From Gossypium raimondii (lineage: Eukaryota; Streptophyta; Magnoliopsida; Malvales; Malvaceae): DNA of 64,000 nucleotides. The notes below the pieces were generated by a model, which was not told the DNA's origin, searched no databases, and worked only from the letters and a program-made list of their open reading frames with translations. The stretch lies in the NCBI RefSeq assembly GCF_025698545.1, contig NC_068571.1:44177733-44241732 (forward strand), read 5' to 3'. A program made the translations under genes and the position numbers. Shown here piece by piece: positions 10,304 to 22,010 of this stretch (positions are counted from its first letter, which is position 1; every line of letters starts with the position of its first letter).

Positions 10304-11930
10304 GTCCTATTTTTATGAAGAGACTGCATTTCTTCATTCATAGCTTGCTTCCACTTTACACCATTAGGGTTACTTCTTGCTTCTGTGTAAGTAGAAGGAA
10401 CATCATCATCTGCAATTAGAAGTGCATAAGCCACTATATCATCAAAGCGAGCAGGCATACGAATCTCTCTTCTTGGCCTTCTATATGCAATTGAATCATG
10501 TTGCTGTAGAAGTTCTTGGGTTGAAACTTTTTCATCATTTGTTCCTTCAATATTAGCTGGATCATCATTAACCTTTTCAAGCTCCACCTGCTGCAAAGTG
10601 CTACTAGTTTTGTTATCCTTTTGTGAATCCTTGTTCTTCATCATGGTTGATTCATCAAAAGTCACATCTCTACTGAAAATAATCTTTCTTGTATCAGGAC
10701 ACCAGAGACGGTATCCTTTTACTCCACCGTTTATACTCATGAATAATGCTTTCTTTGCTCTTGGGTCTAACTTAGATTCTTTTACATGATAATATGCAGT
10801 GGAACCAAAAACATGTAAAGAATCATAATCAGTCGCAGGTTTACCAGCCCACCTCTCCATAGGAGTTTTTCTATTTATTACAGCTGATGGGAACCGGTTA
10901 ATTAGATGGCACGCATATGTAACTGCCTCAGCCCAAAATTCCTTGCCCAATCCAGCATTGGACAACATACATTGAACTTTTTCCAGTATAGTCCGATTCA
11001 TACGTTCTGCCACTCCATTTTGTTGTGGAGTATCTCGAACAGTGAAGTGTCTCACAATGCCCTCATCTTGACATATTTGTAGAAATGGATCATTCTTGTA
11101 CTCAGTACCATTGTCTGATCGAAGTCGTTTGACTTTTCGACCTGTCTGAGTCTCCACCATTTTCTTCCATTTAAGAAATGCATCCAAAACTTCATTTTTT
11201 CTTTTCATTAGATACACCCATACTTTTCTTGAATAATCATCAACAAAAGTAACAAAATAGTGCATACCTCCCAAAGAAGCCACTTTAGTAGGTCCCCATA
11301 CATCACTGTGAACGTAGTTCAGAATTCATTTTGTATTGTGAATTGCTAAACCAAATTTTATCCTCGTCTGCTTGCCTAGAACACAATGTTCACAGAATTC
11401 TAATTTGCAAGAATTTGCACCTTTCAACAAGCCTTGCTTCGCCAAACTCTGCAAAGCTTTTTCACAAGCATGTCCCAATCGCATTTGCCATAACCTGGTA
11501 GCCTCTAAATCTGCATCTTTCACAGAAGCTGTTGATGTTGATCCAATAACTGTACTTCCATTTAAATAGTACAGATTATTCCTTCTTGTGCCTTTCATCA
11601 CCGTCAATACCCCAGCTACTACCTTTAGTAATCCATCTCTCAAAGTGATTGTGAGCCCTTTAGATTCTAGGACCCCTAATGAGATGAGATTTTTCTTCAA
11701 GCTAGGTATATAACGAACATCTGTCAAGACTTGAATTGAGCCGTCGTGATTCTTCAATTATATTGTACCTACTCCAATTGTCTTACAAGCGCTGTCATTG
11801 CCCATAAAAACAACTCCGCCTTCTAGTTTTTTAAGACTAGAAAACCAGTCCTTATTAGGACACATATGATAAGTACATCCCGAATCCAAAATCCACTCAT
11901 CTGTATGACATGCCATTACCATGCCAACCA
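10300..11930 (-). pseudogene. Broken Copia protease, GAG-pre-integrase and integrase
   Basis: At 11838-11915 the protease motif WILDSGCTYHMC is present with its Asp intact. The frame 11326-11757 gives the LRLGHA..C..HC zinc region (pre-integrase). A TAA stop just upstream, near 11760, interrupts the frame. The frame 10300-11283 gives the integrase core: the FVDDYSRK start, RSDNGTEY with the second catalytic Asp, and QQNGVAERMNRT with the catalytic Glu, then the C-terminal part ending before the RT. The integrase frame itself is open over 327 residues. Confidence 0.88.
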
Positions 11931-11994
11931 AGCTAAAGTCTGACTCATCATCATGCTCCGCTACACATGCATCAGAAATAGCCTTGCCCTTTTG

Positions 11995-12761
11995 TAACTT
12001 AGGACAATTCTTTTTCTAATGCCCTTTTTCATGACAAAAAGCACATTCATCTTTTGCAGGTCTCCCTTTGGACTTACTCCTTCTACCAGATTTGTTGCTA
12101 TGCGAACGACCTCTTACTGTTAAGACTTTTGTAGTTGTATCTCTGTGATCTTTTTTATCTTTCTTTCGAGTCTCAGATCTTTACAACGCACTATAGAATG
12201 CATCAAATGTGATCGTATCCTTCCCATGAAGCAATGTGGTGGTAAGATGATCATATTCATCAGGAAGAGAATTCAACAACAGTAATGCCTTGTCTTCATC
12301 TTCAAATTTCTCATCCAAATTTAGTAAGTCTGCTAAAATTTTATTGAATGAGTTCACATGGTCATTCATCGACATACCGGGTGCATACGTGAATCGATAA
12401 AGTTTTTTTTTCATATAAAGTCGATTTTCAAGACTTTTTGTTAGAAACTTTTCTTCCAGTATATCCCATAACTTCTTGGCTGATGTCTCTCTCATGACAG
12501 AGTAATTCTGCTCTTTGCCAAACATAGGCGAATTGTTCCACATGCCTGTCTATTGATCTTAGCCCACTCCTTGTCATCCATCTTGTCAGGTTTTTCTTCA
12601 AGGGCTATATCCAGCTCTTGCAGACATAAGACATCCAGGATCTCACATTGCCACATACCAAAATTATTGGTACCATCAAATTTCTCTACTTCAAATTTTG
12701 TATTGGTCACAATAGTTTTTGCTGATGATGATACCTTTTTCATTTTTCTCCTCAATCCCAA
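11995..12761 (-). pseudogene. Broken Copia gag with nonsense mutation in the CCHC knuckle
   Basis: The N-terminal gag part (12492-12761) and the following UBN2-type part (12181-12543) lie in different frames, so a frameshift separates them. Near 12010-12045 the minus strand encodes a CX2CX4HX4C nucleic-acid-binding knuckle (CAFCHEKGH...KKNC). A TAG stop replaces the residue directly after the His. This agrees with a G-to-A change, as expected from cytosine deamination on the other strand. Confidence 0.8.
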
Positions 12762-12814
12762 CTACTGTACGTGAACAGTACCGTGAACGATTGTATTCCC
12801 CAAGTACGAATCTA

Positions 12815-12828
12815 GCTCTGATACTAAT
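12815..12828 (-). other. Primer binding site (tRNA-Met type)
   Basis: On the minus strand the sequence next to the 5' LTR reads ATTAGTATCAGAGC, close to the TGGTATCAGAGC primer site typical of plant Copia elements that use initiator tRNA-Met. Confidence 0.8.
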
Positions 12829-13393
12829 TATTGTGCGGAAGCGTGTAAAAGAGTAAAATTATTGTACTAAAAAATCACACTAAGTTCAATTCCGTGAAAG
12901 AGAGGTGGATCACAAGAATCGCTAGTACCAAGTCTTTCCTAGCCGAATATTCCTCAATCGTAATTTAATAGCACAATAAATCACTACAATCACACTCACA
13001 ATTCATGCAGAATAATACAATAAAGAACACAATAATTTAACGAGGTTCAGCAAATTTTGCCTACGTCCTTGGGCATTACCAAATATATTTCACTCCAAAA
13101 TACAAGTGAGAATTTACAAAGAGAGAGAGAGAGAGAGAACAATGCCTTAAGTAGAGAATGGCAAATATGAGATACAGAATGAGAGATGGTTATGCCTATT
13201 TATAGTTGAGGTTCAGGGATCAACTTGCAAAGTCACTTTACAATTAGGGACCAAATATTGCAAATATCTCAGATTTCTTATGCCAATATCTCGATACCCA
13301 TATCTTTGACTTTCCAATATTTGATACCCATATCTTTGACTTTATTTGATACCCATATCTTTGACTTTCCATAAATATTGATGATTTCCAATA
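12829..13393 (-). repeat. 5' LTR of the 8155-13393 Copia
   Basis: 565 bp, direct repeat of 8155-8739 with a shorter GA tract. Confidence 0.92.
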
Positions 13394-13398
13394 GGGAA

Positions 13399-15340
13399 TT
13401 TCTTAATATCTTTGTTTCTCCAAAATTTCTCCTCAAGTGATTTTTCATCGTCCACTTGTTGTTTCGCTTGAAGATTTAGCGTCGTTTAGGGTCTCCTCCG
13501 AAAGAGAGGCCTCTTTTGATTTTGGATTTCTAATTTTCTTTGTGGATTTTGCGTTTTATATGGTTTGTCATTATTATTCTTTCTCATTTAATAAAGTAAT
13601 TGGCATTATTTTAAAAAAATGAAAAATGTGTTTTTTTAAAAGAAATGTATAGATAATGAAACAACACATTCATATGGCTTCCCCAATAAATCAAGATATT
13701 TAAGAAGTTGAAGGTGTTTTGTTGTAATAGTATTCTTTTAAGTTATAGTTTATAATTATCTATTCAAATCTTCTCAAAATGAATTCAACTTAGAGAAAAT
13801 TATTCACCCTTAAATAAATCTAAACCAAGAACAAAAAATACAATACGGTGAAATCGACCTATCAACATCACTATACACTATATAGAATTCAGTTTGACAA
13901 AAGAAAAGAAGAAGAAGAAGAAGAATAAGATATAGAATAATTAATTTAAATTACATTTGAGCATTTAATTTAATTATTATATTAACTATTTATGTTTTTA
14001 TAAGGATAATTTCTTTTAAAAATTAATTAAATATGTAATATAATACATGAATTTTGATTTTGTAAAATTTTGATTTGGTTTCACAAACCATTACCTTTAC
14101 AATTAATGTAGCATCATTTACATTTACATATTGTATATACAAACAATTACTTTGATCTAATATGAAAATAAATAGATATATTTATTCTTAAAATGTTTAC
14201 ACTAAATCAAAATTAAAATACCATGTTTACCACGAAAGCAAAATGAAATTTTCAACAACAAATAAAATTTTATATATCACATTGCATATTGAATCAAAAT
14301 TTACCTATAAATATAAAATTTATCCTATTTTTATTTAAAGAAATCAAGTTCATTTTTTTTAAAGGTAAATTTATTAATTCATTCAATGAATGGAACCATA
14401 TAATTCAGAGAAAAAAATAGCAAACACTCGTCGTAGATGGTGAAGGATAAGCTCCATCAACACAACAAATGTTTTAACCTCAGCATCAATAGAATATTAT
14501 GACACGTTGACAATTGGCTTTGTCACAACTCAAGCACGACATATCTGGAGTGATTGCAAGCACTTAATACAATAAGAAAATCAACCTCGGATGGTCCAAA
14601 GTGGTGAGCAAAAATCGAGAAAAGAATCGAGCATTCACCAAACTAGAGAGGACGACAACAAAATCATCCCTAAAATCACTTATAAAACTAAGATTGCATG
14701 CATAAGCAAGAGTAAAAAACATGCTATGAGAGCAAACAAAAATTGATGACCGGTGGAGTTTTAGCAAATGACAAGCATCGCCATTTGTCCATCACAACTT
14801 GTGAAGACAACAAAGTTACCCACAAAATAGATCTGCAAACTGAAAAGAGAGAAGATATGTGTAGTGAATGAGAAGAAAAATGAAATAAAGGGTTGATGGG
14901 AGAGGAAAAAGGAGGGCAATAGCCAGCACGGAGACTGACATCGCCCCTAAGCAAAACAAAAGATAAGAAACAAATGACTTATAAAAAAAAAAGATAAAAA
15001 TTTTTATTGTTTTTTAATAATCAAGTTCATTTTTTTAATTCATGGATTTGCTTTGTTTTATTGGCCATCCAACTTTATCCCCCCCAAAAAAAAATACGCT
15101 GTTCACTAGAAATATACCAAATGCCATCTTCTTATTATATATTACTTATTGTAAAAAAAATTAAGAACCAACCTAGAAATAAAACTATAGTTCAAGGGCC
15201 AATTTACAATAAAACAACAAAAAAAAATACACAACTGGGACTGTGAAAGCTTGGAAAGGATAAAATAGAGAAAAATTGGTTTTGGACTGAAAAGAATTGG
15301 ATTCTTCTTTCCAAATTAAAATCTGGGCTTTGAAGTCCAA
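13399..15340. other. Intergenic spacer with no gene recognised
   Basis: Short frames at 13437-13622 and 14564-14954 have low-complexity or unrecognisable content and no supporting splice or start context. The DNA is AT-rich, with AAG-type runs near 13905-13925. The right end forms the upstream region of the fructokinase gene. Confidence 0.55.
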
Positions 15341-15403
15341 ATGAAGAACAGCCGAAGCCGCAAAGAGACAAAAATCTTTACTTCGTTTTCTCCATTACTC
15401 AGT

Positions 15404-15404
<1 letters not shown>

Positions 15405-15441
<37 letters not shown>
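15405..15441 (+). repeat. TCTCAC hexanucleotide microsatellite in the fructokinase leader
   Basis: About six tandem TCTCAC units lie roughly 145 bases upstream of the fructokinase ATG, in a pyrimidine-rich stretch that is probably 5' untranslated leader. Confidence 0.85.
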
Positions 15442-15442
<1 letters not shown>

Positions 15443-15585
15443 CATTTGTTTATCTTTTTTTCTTCTCCAAAAAATTTAGAAAAAAAAAAGCACCCAAATC
15501 CCAAATATTTTGATCTTGTTGCTAACCCATCCTTCATCCACCCAAATTCAATCATTTTCAATTTTGTTCATATATAAATTCTTTT

Positions 15586-18500
15586 ATGGCTGCTCTTTAC
15601 TCAACTTCCTCTTGCTTTTGTGGTAGTTTGGGTTCTTACCCAGTTCATAAATCAGTAAAATTGGGTCATGGCAAGGTTAGAGATTCTGGGTTTTATTTTC
15701 CTCATCGTTTTCAGTGTGCTACTCCTAAATTACATGTCCAAGGTACTTTTTAACTTTCATTTAGGATAGCTGAAATGGCTTTTTCTAAATTCAAATTTGT
15801 TTTTATATCACATGATTAGTTTTGTTTCTAGGGTTATTTTGAGTAATTGTGAGTTTTATTTTTGTAGTTGTTGTAGTAGTTTATGGGATCATTCAGGAAA
15901 ATGTACTCAATTTCTCTCTTCTTAATTTTAAGTATGATTTAAGGAAAAGAAAAAAGCTAATTAGCTAATTTTAGAACTGCGGAAAGCATGGATTATGGAT
16001 TTTAAACTTAATTAATTAAAAAAGTAAATGATTTTAAATAGTTGTTTAATTATCTAAAAGTTGGAGCACAAGGATTTTCAAATTTAGTTGCTTACCTTAT
16101 TTTATTGATCATATAAAGAGTACTGTTTAAAAATGGATTAATAGTATTAAGCAATTGATAGCATCATATATAGAGTAAATTTTGATTTAGAGAAAAAAAA
16201 ACGGAAATCTGCATATATACATATATAGTGTCATTTGATTAGTGGAGTGGAGGATAAGTTTGAGTGATGCAAAGATAATTAGGAGTTTTTTATTTTAATG
16301 ATAGAAACGGATGATTTTTAACAGGAAGGACTAATTTGCTCTTTGATCTAATGTATAGGGACTAATTTTCTCAGTTTTTAAAGTAAAGGGAGCAAAATAT
16401 AACCTGACTCCTAATACAAGAGCCTCCATGGTACTTTTACATGATGCCATTTGATTAGTTGAGTGATGCAAAGATAATTAGGAGTTGATTTTGTTGCTTT
16501 AAATGTAGAGGGATTATTATTTGATACATTGCCGTTAAGTAAAAGCTACACGAATGTTAAGTAATGCTCCATTGCTAACATTATAGTTTTCTAGTTTTTA
16601 CCTGCGGATTGTAATTATTGTGGTGTATAATTTTCATTATGTTGTTTATTTGTTTCAGCAAAAGCCCTTTCTGTTGATGGGTTACCTGAAATAATGGATT
16701 CTTCACTTGTGGTTTGTTTCGGGGAAATGCTGATAGATTTTGTCCCGACGATCAGTGGTCTTTCTTTGGCGGAAGCCCCTGCATTTAAAAAGGCCCCTGG
16801 GGGTGCTCCTGCTAATGTAGCTGTCGGCATAGCTCGTCTTGGTGGTTCATCTGCTTTTATCGGGAAGGTATGTATTCTTTTTGTTTGTCGAGTATGATAC
16901 TAACATATCTCATTCATGCTTGTGCTTTCATAGTTATGAAATTTGGCTACTCTACATCGATAAAACTTCTCTATTTTAAGTAATTTTATCCTATATCTAT
17001 TAGGTCTTGTGTTTAATCTGGTCTTATATTCAAGTTAGGCCCCTATTACCTATCGGTTTTATGGTGTATGGTGCACATGGTATTAGAGCTTAATTGTATG
17101 ATGTGGACAGGTTGGTGAAGATGAATTCGGGTACATGCTTGCTGACATATTAAAGGAAAATAACGTCAACAATGAAGGGATGCGTTTTGATCCTGGTGCA
17201 CGAACTGCTTTAGCATTCGTAACATTAAGGAGTGACGGTGAACGTGAATTCATGTTTTATCGTAATCCTAGTGCTGATATGTTGCTTCAAGAAAATGAAC
17301 TCGATTTTGATTTGATTACAAAGGTATGTTACCTCTATAACCGTTAATTAACAAAACTAAAAACACAACGGGAAGATGTGAGAAAACAAATAGTTTAGTG
17401 GCCAAAACGTAAATTTACTAATAGTTTAGTGATCTCCTTAATATTCATCATGTTGGCAAGGTGTGGGTTCGTGTATAATTGCTTATAGGTCCCTTCCTTT
17501 TTAGCATTTTTGTTTCTGTTTTCACCTTCATCTTTTGGCAGGCAACGATATTTCATTATGGTTCCATAAGTCTTATTACAGAACCATGCAAGTCGGCTCA
17601 CATTGCTGCAGCAAAAGTTGCAAAGGATGCAGGTGTTGTTCTTTCCTACGATCCCAACCTTAGGCTTCCGTTATGGCCCTCTGCGGAGAGTGCAAGGAAA
17701 GGGATTTTGAGCATTTGGGATACTGCCGATATTATCAAGGTAGAGTGTAATGCGTAAAGTAAAAGGAAATGGCTATATCCATATTAATGATTTCAATAAA
17801 TGAGTGTGGATTTCAGGTAAGTGAAGAAGAGATCTCTTTTCTAACACAAGGAGAAGATCCATACGATGATGCTGTTGTCCGCAAGTTGTTCCACCCGAAT
17901 TTGAAATTGCTTCTAGTTACAGAGGGCGCGGATGGTTGCCGTTATTATACTCAGGTAAGCTCAATATATATGTTTCTATGACATTTTCTTTTTTACTTTC
18001 TGCATGTAATTTATTTCGACCGCTGGACTCTTCGGAACAGTGATGGCTAGAGTTGCCACTCTAGATGTAAGATGGCAATGGGGTTGGGAGAGGCCGTATT
18101 TTACCGGCCTTGAAAAGTGGGTTCATGACCCTGAATGAGACCCGATATCAGGGGTAAAAGTACCATGGAGGCCCTGAATTAAGTCAGATTGCATTTTGTC
18201 TCTTTATTCAAAAAATAGGCGAATTAGTCCTTATGTGTTAGATCAAAGAGCAAACTGGTCCTTTCTGTTGAAATTTTCATTTCTTTTTACTGTTAAAAAT
18301 TGATGTGGTTGACAGAATAATCAGAAAATTACACGTATCTCATTCTGATGTATAGGGAACAATTTTTAATAGTAGAAATAGATAAATTTTTAATAGAATG
18401 ACCAGTTTGCACTTTGATCTAACACATAAGGATTAATTTGCTCTTTTTTTTTAGTAAATGGGGCAAAATGTAATTCAACTCCAAGTACAAAGGCCTCCAT

Positions 18501-18995
18501 GATACTTTTACCCAACATCAGGTTATGAGAACGAGCGATCTAGTATATTGTCGAATCTGGAATTGAGAAATGTATAATATTTTTCAGGAATTCAGTGGGA
18601 AAGTGAAGGGCTTGAAAGTAGAAGCCGTAGACACCACTGGTGCCGGGGATGCTTTTGTTGCTGGAACATTATCGCAACTAGCTTCTGATCTTTCCTTGAT
18701 TCAGGTATTTCCCTTTTAAGTATCAATGCTTAAATTTAGCCGCATGAAATGATTCCAGGAGTCGAGTATGGTTATTGCGAGCAAGAATGCTGTTATTCTC
18801 TCCTTATTAATGCGGTACAAAACATAAAAGCAAGTTGAAAGTTTTCGTTTAATCTTGCAGGACGAAGACCGATTGAGAAATGCTCTCAAGTTTTCTAACG
18901 TGTGCGGTGCATTGACCGTGACAGAAAGAGGTGCAATTCCCGCTTTGCCGACTAGAGAAGCTGTTGTTAATGCTCTCCTCAAAACCGTGGCATAA
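15586..18995 (+). CDS. Plastid-type fructokinase (pfkB family), seven coding exons
   Basis: Coding exons by GT..AG borders and continuous frame are 15586-15742, 16659-16867, 17111-17323, 17542-17739, 17817-17954, 18588-18704 and 18861-18995 (TAA). They total 1167 nt, or 388 residues. Residues 1 to about 55 ([16 protein letters not shown]...) are Ser-rich and poor in acidic residues, like a chloroplast transit peptide. The mature part starts [12 protein letters not shown]. It contains the pfkB signature 1 region [16 protein letters not shown] (100-115) and signature 2 DTTGAGDAF (320-328) with catalytic base Asp326. Fructokinases phosphorylate D-fructose to fructose 6-phosphate with ATP; the plastid isoforms feed starch and glycolytic metabolism. 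The start was chosen because it yields the targeting extension and joins exon 2 in frame. No lesion is visible. Ribokinase-like relatives are less likely given the close family motifs. Confidence 0.93.
16296..16440 (+). repeat. Partial R1 MITE in fructokinase intron 1
   Basis: Matches the right-hand half of the complete R1 copy at 18152-18513 (TTTGATCTAATGTATAGGGA..., ending GCCTCCATGGTACTTTTAC). It is bracketed by an imperfect direct repeat of host sequence, TGATGCAAAGATAATTAGGA, at about 16265-16285 and 16465-16485. Confidence 0.7.
17375..17431. repeat. R2 repeat fragment in fructokinase intron 3
   Basis: AATAGTTTAGTGGCC and AATAGTTTAGTGATC words in an ACGTAAATTTACTA context match the right end of R2 copies at 7406-7916 and 59182-59608. 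Confidence 0.5.
18152..18513. mobile_element. Complete R1 MITE in fructokinase intron 5
   Basis: Starts GGGTAAAAGTACCATGGAGG and ends with the near-perfect inverse, CCTCCATGATACTTTTACCC. Subterminal arms are also inverted (GCAAACTGGTCC against GACCAGTTTGC; TAGATCAAAGAGC against TTTGATCTA), giving a hairpin-capable 362-bp element with no coding content. It lies wholly inside the intron, away from both splice sites. Confidence 0.8.
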
Positions 18996-19930
18996 GTTTT
19001 CTTCCCTAAACACCGTGATTAGCCCACTTTCAGGCATCTATTCCTATATATGTCTTGTGGCAACTAGGACTAAATCGGAATGATGATAGTAATATTCTAT
19101 CATCACCGCTGCCTTCATCGGTGGACTTAAATGATTCCTTAAATTGATGTGTCAAGGAACAAAATCAATAAAATTACTGAAATGATTGGTGATTTTTGTA
19201 TTCTATCTTTCCTAGTATGTACTATATGTATGATACTTTCAAATTGGTTTAGCGAATGGAGGAACTTCCTTGATTCTTAATCCGTCTTTCGTTATTCAAG
19301 TTCGGTTTGAAAGCTATATCTGGATTCAACTCATTCACTACCAAGTTTGAATATTCCAACCCAAGCTTTAGCTTGATTATCATACTTGGTCGATTGTTAT
19401 GAAAACGTGAATAGATTATGTCACCGTGTGATTGATGGGGAAAGCCGAGAGTTCTGAAACCTTAGAACTCGTTAGAGAGAGACTCAGATCTTTTTAGTCC
19501 TATCTAACAGCTACATAGTGTCCATCAATGCCTTTGTAGTTCGGCCTGTTTCTTCCGAAATATTGAACTCCAATAGGTTCGAGTCGAGCTTGAGTCTATT
19601 TACTTGTCTCAAGCTCTTGATTCTGGTTCTTGAACAATGCTTAGACAGAATCAACAAGATAAATTCAATAAATACGTTAAAATATGATTTGTTTAGACAA
19701 AAATAAACACAAAATAGTGTGTGGTTAAACTCGATTGACTGAGTCTATTGGTTAAAATTTATCCTTTTCCTTACCTAAGATGTAGAAATGTCTACCAAAC
19801 ATTTTTTACAGGTGATCCGTTCATGATGGAAAAATTTCCCCTTGTCTTTAAAAGCAAAAAAGGTTCTTTATTTTAAAAAAAATTTAATGATAACAAAAAT
19901 AAATAAACCATAAACAAAGTAAAAAAATAA
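18996..19930. other. Fructokinase 3' region and spacer before the polcalcin gene
   Basis: AATAAA-type signal (CAATAAAATT near 19165) about 170 bases after the stop probably serves fructokinase mRNA. Otherwise no feature was recognised. A short open frame at 19518-19706 has no recognisable content. Confidence 0.5.
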
Positions 19931-20179
19931 ATGGATGATGAAGAGAAGGCTAACAACGATCGCATTTTCAAACGTTTCGACGTGAACGGGGACGGAAAAA
20001 TCTCTGCAGCAGAGCTCGGAGAAGCATTGAAGGCGCTCGGCTGTGTCTCGGTGGAAGAAGTTTCGAAGATGATGTCTGAAATGGATGCTGATGGCGACGG
20101 CTTCATTTCATACGAGGAGTTCATTGCGTTCGCCGCTGCCAACCGGGGCCTAATGAAGGATGTTGCTAAAATATTTTAG
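19931..20179 (+). CDS. Polcalcin-type two-EF-hand Ca2+-binding protein
   Basis: This intronless 82-residue protein has two EF-hands. Loops begin at Asp17 (DVNGDGKISAAE) and Asp52 (DADGDGFISYEE), each with the acidic residues at positions 1, 3, 5 and 12. The N-terminal DRIFKRFD and the C-terminal ANRGLMKDVAKIF are hallmarks of polcalcins (CML28/29-like), small cytosolic proteins of pollen that change conformation on Ca2+ binding and are known pollen allergens in several plants. Length is within the usual range of about 78-84 residues. The start is the first Met; no upstream in-frame extension makes sense. It is a single-exon gene about 0.9 kb downstream of the fructokinase stop. No lesion seen. 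Confidence 0.93.
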   Translation: MDDEEKANNDRIFKRFDVNGDGKISAAELGEALKALGCVSVEEVSKMMSEMDADGDGFISYEEFIAFAAANRGLMKDVAKIF

Positions 20180-20926
20180 TTCTTTTTAATGCTACTCTTT
20201 TGGTAATCAAATTGTGACATGTCTTTTAATTGCTTCCAATGATTGATTCCTAATGAATGAGCCACAATTTATTGATAGATTCGAGAGAATCACGAATCAT
20301 CACTTCGAAAGATTCCAAAAATATAACGAATTCGATGAACGCATCACTTCTTTATAGGATTTGGTTGTGAGCAGTTGATATTTCGAAAGTGATGTCCTCA
20401 TAGGCAAAACTTTTTTAACATCCCTCCTCTTTCCGTAACTTTCTTATTTGCAGGCCTGTTTGTATCATATTTCGAGACTTCTTAACTGTGATAAACAATG
20501 CCATGTCTATTACTGCATCATGCATCCATAGGTAACGTTTTCCAACAACATTCTTCCCCATTCAAATTATATCTTCAGAATATAACTCACAATACGAAAG
20601 GCAAAATTCTACCTTCTCATTGAGGGGAACTAAATTTTAAACGCTCAATCACTTTATCTTCTTCATGACCTTGGAATAATAAGTAAAAGAAAAAGAAGGA
20701 AAATTATGAGTCAATTTTTATGGTATAGAGTGCCGGTTTCATGGTAGGCTCTACAAAGGCAGAATTGAAGTAGATCCCATCATTTTTTTGTTTCCTTTGT
20801 TGTCCGCCATTATTGTTGCTGAAAGCAACTCTGACTGTCACTCTATTATTGAGAATGTCACTCTAAACTAGTGAGTAAACAAGATAGCAAAAACACTAAC
20901 AAAGTCACACCCTTGTGGAGAAAGGA
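20180..20926. other. Intergenic spacer, nothing recognised
   Basis: No protein-like frame. The first part presumably holds the polcalcin 3' untranslated region. Confidence 0.5.
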
Positions 20927-21110
20927 TTGGATGAAACTGTTATTCCACGTCATCCCTATCCCTTTCCATTCGGGGAATGACAAATCAGATTTTTCCAATA
21001 GGAGGAAATTTTTAATCTGTCATTCTCTTATTGAAAAGAGATAAATATTACATGGAATCACAATTTCATACTATCTCTATTGTATGGAGACCTCAAATAG
21101 TTTCATCCAA
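20927..21110. repeat. Possible short MITE with TTGGATGAAACT ends
   Basis: TTGGATGAAACT (from 20927) is matched by its inverse AGTTTCATCCAA (ending 21110). The 184-bp interior is non-coding. No certain target duplication was seen. Confidence 0.45.
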
Positions 21111-21512
21111 ATTCAAAATAAAGGATAAACCAGCCTTCAAATTTAAATTTCGACTATCTTCAATATGATAGAGGGCATGTAGTTTTTAGTTCTCCAATTC
21201 CCTTAAAATAATATCTTTTAAAACTTCTTATATCATCCTGCATGATTAAAGACAAATCAAAATTACCAGCTCATGAAATTAACTTTTAACTATCACAAAA
21301 ACGTTGTTATACTCAATACCATAACAAAAATGACTTTTTATAGTTTTGATAACTAAGCTCATTCATCAAATTTTAAATTTAATGAAAATAATTAAGATAA
21401 AAGTATAATTTTAATTCTGTAAAATAAAAATATGAAGCCTTACATCTTGATTTTGTATAAAAAAGTTTTGTATTACAGTTAAAAACATAAAATGGAAAGT
21501 TGCCATCGTCAG

Positions 21513-21594
21513 GTGGGCGTGCCGGAGTGGTTATCGGGCATGACTAGAAATCATGTGGGCTCTGCCCGCGCAGGTTCGAATCCTGCCGCTCACG
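21513..21594 (+). tRNA. tRNA-Ser (anticodon AGA)
   Basis: This 82-nt gene is intronless. The acceptor stem is GTGGGCG with CGCTCAC, one G-U pair at position 4-69, and discriminator G. The anticodon arm CATGA-CTAGAAA-TCATG gives anticodon AGA. There is a long variable arm (GTGGGCTCTGCCCGC region), as in class II serine tRNAs, and a T arm GCAGGTTCGAATCCTGC. A TTTT run follows immediately and serves as a Pol III terminator. CCA is not encoded, as usual in nuclear tRNA genes. Confidence 0.95.
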
Positions 21595-21613
21595 TTTTGC
21601 TATTTTCGTTTGG

Positions 21614-22010
21614 GCTAAATTCATGTTTTGGCTACTCAACTTTAAAAAGTTATAAAATATTCACTGATCTATTTGAAAGTTTTCATTTAAGTTATTATAC
21701 TATTAAAATCGTTGTTCTATGGTTTTTTCTATTCGCACCAACCAAAAATTTTTGTTCCCCTTTTCTTTTATAATTCAATTTTTTTCATGAAACAACTTTA
21801 AGCATCATAAATTTGCAAACCAAAATTCAAACAACTTTTTTCTTTGATCTTTAACACTGATCATCAGATCGACTTGGATCAGATCCACAGTAACAAAATG
21901 TAAATAAAAACTTTTGAATAGCTTAATAACTATTTTGTAACATTTTGAAATTCAATGACTAAAATACAAACTTATTAATAGTTTAGTGATGTTAAATGTA
22001 ATTTAAAAGA
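21614..22010. repeat. Dispersed MITE-like repeat, family R2, copy 2
   Basis: Contains the family words AACTTTAAAAAGTTATAAAAT, GAAAGTTTTCATTTAAGTTA and, at the right end, AAACTTATTAATAGTTTAGTG. It begins about 20 bases after the tRNA-Ser gene, next to its terminator. Confidence 0.6.

Larger units (their letters stand above)
8155..13393 (-). mobile_element. Complete but degenerate Ty1/Copia LTR retrotransposon
   Basis: Two direct LTRs (8155-8739 and 12829-13393) bracket gag-pol frames on the minus strand. The 5-bp target duplication is GGGAA (8150-8154 and 13394-13398). On the minus strand the 5' LTR is the right one. It is followed by a tRNA-Met-type primer site and, at the other end, a purine-rich tract precedes the 3' LTR. 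Gene order is gag, protease, integrase, reverse transcriptase, RNase H, as expected for Copia. Multiple stops and frameshifts make it non-autonomous today. Confidence 0.93.

Noticed and set aside
14564..14954. Overlapping minus-strand frames between the Copia element and fructokinase
   Set aside because: No recognisable domain, no promoter or splice support, and stops directly on both sides.
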